DNA of 64,000 nt from contig NZ_RJKS01000004.1 of assembly GCF_003762905.1 (NCBI RefSeq), positions 544,595 through 608,594 of the forward strand. Direction: 5' to 3'. The translations under genes and the position numbers were made by a program. Positions 60,460-64,000 of the stretch are shown in pieces. This DNA is from Curtobacterium sp. ZW137. Lineage in GTDB: Bacteria; Actinomycetota; Actinomycetes; Actinomycetales; Microbacteriaceae. Position 1 is the stretch's first letter. The number at the start of each line of letters is the position of its first letter. Under the pieces are notes generated by a model. It searched no databases and was not told the DNA's origin. It worked only from the letters and a program-made list of their open reading frames with translations.

Positions 60460-61298
60460 GGAGCCCCTTCCGCCAGTTCGGTCGCGCGTCCGATCCATTC
60501 TGTCGGATTGGACCCTGCGCCCCGCTGGAGACGCGCGAGGTACTCGTGGTTGCCGTGGGTCCCGATGATCGGGGAGGCCACGAGGCCGGCGGTCCCGAGG
60601 CCGAGGTCCCATGCCGCCCAGAGCACGTTCATGAGGGCGTCGTTCCGCAGTCCGGCGTCACGGACGATGCCCTCGCGCACACCACCCCGGCCGACTTCGA
60701 ACTGCGGCTTCACGAGCAGCACGAAGTCATCCGCCGGAACGGCCTCGACCAGGGCGGGCAGGACGATCCGGAGGCTGATGAACGACAGGTCCCCCACCAC
60801 GAGTGCGGTGTCCGCGGCGGCGGGGTCGAGCGCCAGGTAGTCCGCGGCCGTCAGGTTCCGGGCGTTCACCCCCTCCACAACGGCGACACGCTCGTCGAGT
60901 GCCACGACCGGGTCGAGCTGGCCGTGCCCGACGTCGAGCGCGACCACGCGACGAGCGCCGCGCGCGAGGAGCACCTGCGTGAACCCGCCCGTGCTGGCGC
61001 CCACGTCCAGCGCGACGAGGCCGCTCGGGTCGATGTCGAAGGAGTCGAGCGCGCCGACGAGCTTCAGCGCGGCGCGGGAGACCCACTCGTCACCGGCGTC
61101 CACCACGATCTCGGCGTCCGGGCCCACCGGCGTCGAGGACTTGGTGACCGGTGCACCGTCCACGCTGACACGGCCGGCGGCGATCAGCTTCGCGGCAGCG
61201 GTGCGGGACTTCGCGAGTCCGCGGGACGCGACGGCGGCGTCGAGGCGCGCCGGGGCGACCTCGACCGGTGTCGTCCCGGTCTGGAGGTCGTCAGGCAC
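60456..61298 (-). CDS. tlyA: TlyA-family rRNA methyltransferase (16S/23S 2'-O-methyltransferase type)
   Basis: 280 residues from the GTG at 61298. N-terminal S4 RNA-binding domain (RLDAAVASRGLAKSRTAAAK, LIAAGRVSVDGAPVTKSST) and an FtsJ-like methyltransferase (VALDVGASTGGFTQVLLARG, VKPQFEVGRGGVREGIV). In mycobacteria TlyA makes 2'-O-methylcytidines in both rRNAs and determines capreomycin sensitivity. It overlaps the 62-residue gene upstream and nadK downstream. Confidence 0.93.
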   Translation of the reverse strand: MPDDLQTGTTPVEVAPARLDAAVASRGLAKSRTAAAKLIAAGRVSVDGAPVTKSSTPVGPDAEIVVDAGDEWVSRAALKLVGALDSFDIDPSGLVALDVGASTGGFTQVLLARGARRVVALDVGHGQLDPVVALDERVAVVEGVNARNLTAADYLALDPAAADTALVVGDLSFISLRIVLPALVEAVPADDFVLLVKPQFEVGRGGVREGIVRDAGLRNDALMNVLWAAWDLGLGTAGLVASPIIGTHGNHEYLARLQRGAGSNPTEWIGRATELAEGAP

Positions 61299-61479
61299 TC
61301 GCCGTGCCGCCGCTCTCGAGTCGGGTGCGGAGTTCGTCGTGCAGACCCGAGAACACATCGGCACGATCCGTCAGCGGGAGCGCTTCGGCGTCGTGTGCGC
61401 GCCGGGCGACGTCACTGCCGTCGACGTCATGCGGCGCCGCGGGCTGCTGCTGCTGGGGGTCGGTCGGCACGTCCGTCAC
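61291..61479 (-). CDS. Small hypothetical protein between HAD phosphatase and tlyA
   Basis: 62 residues with GTG start at 61479, one base after the upstream stop codon; its end overlaps tlyA by 8 bases. The N-terminal half is proline/glutamine-rich and disordered (TDPQQQQPAAPHDVDGSD); the C-terminal half is a helix (DRADVFSGLHDELRTRLESG). Small proteins at this site occur in related genomes in my experience of the locus, but no function is known. Confidence 0.6.
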   Translation of the reverse strand: MTDVPTDPQQQQPAAPHDVDGSDVARRAHDAEALPLTDRADVFSGLHDELRTRLESGGTASA

Positions 61480-61480
61480 G

Positions 61481-62455
61481 CTACTCGCCGCCGTAGAGCT
61501 GGGGGTCGACGTCGAGACCGTAGATGGCCAGGCCGGAGTCCCAGATGGCGGTCGCGCCAGCACGGAGCAGGTTCATCGGGTCGTCGCCGGCACGCTCCAC
61601 CCGGATCACGTGGGCACGCATGCGGACCGTGGCGTCGCCGACGGTCACGAAGCGGGTGCCGTCGTCGCCGTCGTGCCGATGGGTCACCGGGTAGGGCTCG
61701 GACAGACCGCGGAGGTCTTCCAGCACGAACGTGGGACGCGAGCGCTCGTCGGCCGCGAGGACCTGCTTGGCCTTGTCGATGCCTGTGAGCACGAGGACGC
61801 TCGGGATCCCGGCGTCGTTCGCGCCCTTGATGTCGGTGTCGAGCCGGTCGCCGATGAACAGCGGACGCTCGCCGCCGAAGCGGGCGAGGGCCGCGTCGAA
61901 GATCGGGCGCTCGGGCTTCCCGGCGACGACCGGCATCCGGCCGACGGCCTGGTGCACGGCGGCGACCAGCGTGCCGTTGCCCGGGGCGATCCCGCGCTCG
62001 ACCGGGATCGACCAGTCCATGTTCGTCGCGACCCACGGCACCGCGGGATCGGCGAGGGCGAAGGACGCCTCGGCGAGCTGCTGCCACCCGAGGTCCGGGG
62101 AGAAGCCCTGGATCACCGCTGCCGGAGCGTCTTCCGCGCTCGACGTCACCGTGAAGCCGGCCTGCTCGACGATGCTCGTCAGGCCGATGCCGCCGATCAC
62201 CAGGATCGTGGAGCCCGCCGGCACGAGCGTCGCGAGGAGCCGCACGCCCGCCTGGGAGCTCGTCACGACGTCGTCCGGGCTCACTTCGAGGCCGTAGCGC
62301 TCGAGGTGCTCAGCCACGTCGGACGGGCGCCGCGACGCGTTGTTCGTGATGTAGCCGACACGGGCGGTGAGCGAGGCGCGGGTCAGCGCTTCGACCGCGT
62401 GCGGGATCGCGTTGCGGCCGCGGTAGACGACGCCGTCGAGGTCGGTGAGGACCAC
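61481..62455 (-). CDS. HAD-family phosphatase (NagD-like)
   Basis: 324 residues from the GTG at 62455. HAD motif I is D5-L-D7 (LTDLDGVVYRG), motif II YITNNASRRPSDVAEHL, motif III KPERPIFDAAL and motif IV FIGDRLDTDIKGANDAGIPS. The large type-IIA cap domain is typical of NagD/4-nitrophenylphosphatase-like enzymes. The C-terminal 60 residues (FVTVGDATVRMRAHVIRVER) form an extra domain. No ATG precedes motif I in frame, so the GTG start is the only reasonable one. Confidence 0.88.
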   Translation of the reverse strand: MVLTDLDGVVYRGRNAIPHAVEALTRASLTARVGYITNNASRRPSDVAEHLERYGLEVSPDDVVTSSQAGVRLLATLVPAGSTILVIGGIGLTSIVEQAGFTVTSSAEDAPAAVIQGFSPDLGWQQLAEASFALADPAVPWVATNMDWSIPVERGIAPGNGTLVAAVHQAVGRMPVVAGKPERPIFDAALARFGGERPLFIGDRLDTDIKGANDAGIPSVLVLTGIDKAKQVLAADERSRPTFVLEDLRGLSEPYPVTHRHDGDDGTRFVTVGDATVRMRAHVIRVERAGDDPMNLLRAGATAIWDSGLAIYGLDVDPQLYGGE

Positions 62456-62486
62456 GTCGACGCCGTCCGTCGGTGGACGCGGGGTG

Positions 62487-64000
62487 TCAGTCGGCTGCGG
62501 AGCCGTCGACGTCCCGGGGGTTGTCTTCGTCGATCTCGCCGAGGTCGTCGTCGCCGGGCTCGTCGACGTCGCCGAGGGGCTCGAGCTGGTCGGGTTCGCC
62601 GGACTCGTCGGCTGCGGGCTCGTCGAGCTCGTCGTCTGCGCGCTCGTCGAGCTCGTCGCCTGCGGGCTCGTCGAGCTCGTCGTCTGCTGGTTCGTCGTCG
62701 AGTCCTTCGACTTCGAACGCTTCCTCGACCACATCAATCGTCTCCCAAGAGTCCTCGTCAGCTGCTTCGGCGAGGGCCTCTGCAGCACGGTCGACACGGG
62801 CCCACCACTCGTCGGCCTCGTCCTGGCGGCCGAGCTCCTCGAGCGTGGCCGCGTAAGCACTGTAGAGCGCCGGGGACCAGCTGTAGGCCGTCGACGGGTC
62901 GAGCTGTGGAATCTCCAGCTCGCCGAGGGCAGCTGTGGGGTTCCCGAGGTCGAGGCGGGCACCGGACATCGCGATCGCGAGTTCCACCTGGACGCCGGGC
63001 TCGAGCGCTGCACGGTCCACCGAGCGGCCGAGCTCCAGGGCACGCTCCGGCCGGCCGAGCCCGCGCTCGCAGTCCACCATCATCGGCAGCTGGTCGTTGC
63101 GGCCCGAGATCCGCCGGTAGGTGCGGAGTTCACGGAGCGCGGTGCTGAAGTCGCCGAGCCGGTAGGCCGTGATCGCCGCGGTCTCCCGGACCACCGCGAC
63201 GCGACCGGCGCGGCGGGCTGCGCTCAGCGCGTGCTGGTTCGCGAGCTCGGGGTCCTCGTCCACCAGCAGCGCGGCGGTGACGAGGTGCTTCGCCACCCAG
63301 TCCGCGTTGTCCTTGCTGAGGGTCTTGAGCTCGGCGCGGGCCTGCGGGTGCAGGTCGCGGGCCTGCACCTCCTCGGGGATCTCCGGGTCCTCGTGACGCG
63401 GGCGGATCGACTTGGTGCCGTAGGGGTCGCGGTCCTCGAAGTCGTCACGTGCTGCCTCGCCGAAGCGGGCGCCCGGGCCGCGGTTGCCGTCGCCGAAGCG
63501 CCGACGCTCGTCGCCGCCGCCGCGGGTGCTGAACGAGCCACGCTCGGGACGGTCCCCGTCGCGGCGAGGCCGGTCGGAGTTGTACGACGGACGATCTCCG
63601 TCACGCCGCGGGCGGTCGTTGCCCCCGCGGAAGGGACGGTCACCATCACGGCGAGGCCGGTCCGAGTTGTACGACGGACGGTCACCATCACGGCGGGGCC
63701 GGTCGGAGTTGTACGACGGACGATCCCCGTCACGGCGGGGCCGGTCGGAGTTGTACGACGGACGGTCGCCGTCACGGCGGGGCCGGTCGGAGTTGTACGA
63801 CGGACGGTCGCCGTCACGGCGGGGCCGGTCGGAGTTGTACGACGGACGATCCCCGTCACGGCGAGGCCGGTCGGAGTTGTACGACGGACGGTCGCCGTCG
63901 CGGCGGGGCCGGTCGGAGTTGTACGACGGACGGTCGCCGTCACGGCGGGGCCGGTCGGAGTTGTACGACGGACGATCCCCGTCACGGCGAGGCCGGTCCG
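62487..64000 (-). CDS. TPR-like protein with long repetitive N-terminus (5' end outside window)
   Basis: At least 504 residues; the start lies beyond base 64000. The N-terminal part is a basic tandem repeat RDGDRPSYNSDRPR, then a linker (RGGGDERRRFGDGNRGPGAR). A helical-repeat core begins near VQARDLHPQARAELKTLSKD and contains TPR-like helices (HALSAARRAGRVAVVRETAA, DCERGLGRPERALELGRSVD). An acidic C-terminal tail of about 80 residues (DDELDEPAGDELDERADDEL) is also repetitive. Opposite charges at the two ends could allow self-interaction or RNA/protein condensate formation. Frame continuity across the repeat was checked by reading codons. Confidence 0.8.
   Translation of the reverse strand, partial: DRPRRDGDRPSYNSDRPRRDGDRPSYNSDRPRRDGDRPSYNSDRPRRDGDRPSYNSDRPRRDGDRPSYNSDRPRRDGDRPSYNSDRPRRDGDRPSYNSDRPRRDGDRPSYNSDRPRRDGDRPFRGGNDRPRRDGDRPSYNSDRPRRDGDRPERGSFSTRGGGDERRRFGDGNRGPGARFGEAARDDFEDRDPYGTKSIRPRHEDPEIPEEVQARDLHPQARAELKTLSKDNADWVAKHLVTAALLVDEDPELANQHALSAARRAGRVAVVRETAAITAYRLGDFSTALRELRTYRRISGRNDQLPMMVDCERGLGRPERALELGRSVDRAALEPGVQVELAIAMSGARLDLGNPTAALGELEIPQLDPSTAYSWSPALYSAYAATLEELGRQDEADEWWARVDRAAEALAEAADEDSWETIDVVEEAFEVEGLDDEPADDELDEPAGDELDERADDELDEPAADESGEPDQLEPLGDVDEPGDDDLGEIDEDNPRDVDGSAAD
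63580..64000. repeat. 42-bp tandem repeat in the TPR-protein gene
   Basis: TTGTACGACGGA recurs at 63667, 63709, 63751, 63793, 63835, 63877, 63919 and 63961, exactly 42 bases apart, with one earlier unit at 63580. Each unit encodes RDGDRPSYNSDRPR on the minus strand. The array runs past the window edge. Confidence 0.95.

Noticed and set aside
63580..64000. Regular array considered as a CRISPR locus
   Set aside because: Units are contiguous 42-bp repeats without spacers and read through as protein.

Overview
The window is a high-GC (about 70%) actinobacterial chromosome segment. The organism is most likely a member of the Microbacteriaceae, close to Curtobacterium. This is an inference from codon use, the nrdHIEF set, DUF6458 and PGPGW-type small membrane proteins, TANNNT promoters of leaderless genes, and the block TPR protein - HAD phosphatase - tlyA - nadK - recN - pyrG - NUDIX - xerD. 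No rRNA, tRNA or CRISPR array was seen.

Region 1 (1-2982) holds a LysR regulator, cut by the left edge, divergent from a two-gene mesX-mesD unit for methionine synthesis. Region 2 (about 2983-25391) looks accessory. It has a decayed serine beta-lactamase-like gene, a complete IS110-family transposase with a long 5' noncoding end (candidate bridge RNA), many small membrane proteins, VOC proteins, a PadR-membrane protein pair, a degenerate cold-shock protein, a DUF1254 protein, a histidine-kinase-like ATPase fused to a STAS-like domain, and a TetR/quinone oxidoreductase pair. It also has a tightly overlapping operon of three CPBP glutamic-type membrane proteases, an anchored extracytoplasmic protein and a PrsW protease, followed by an 806-residue surface protein with an LAFTG sorting signal. 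Copies of a palindromic repeat (core GGTAGCCGATCGGCCATC) lie between genes only in this part of the window.

Region 3 (25392-41193) contains nrdF, nrdE, nrdI and nrdH on the minus strand behind a NrdR box and a cluster of DnaA-box-like motifs. These are followed by an MFS exporter, an aldo/keto reductase, RNase HI, a VapBC pair, an XRE regulator with a divergent SDR reductase, a DUF3516 helicase and a luciferase-like monooxygenase. Region 4 (41194-54323) holds a beta-glucosidase/MFS/TetR catabolic locus, an SDR, a methyltransferase-ArsR pair divergent from an MFS gene over two identical-format operators, a TraR/DksA-like protein with an altered zinc finger, a second luciferase-like enzyme and small secreted proteins. 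Region 5 (54359-64000) is the conserved block xerD, NUDIX, pyrG, recN, nadK, tlyA, a 62-residue ORF, a HAD phosphatase and a TPR-like protein. The N-terminal part of the last one is a 42-bp tandem repeat running off the right edge.

Functional assignments rest on motifs read by eye. No database search was possible. Start codons were chosen from ribosome-binding sites, overlaps and family starts, and alternatives are noted.
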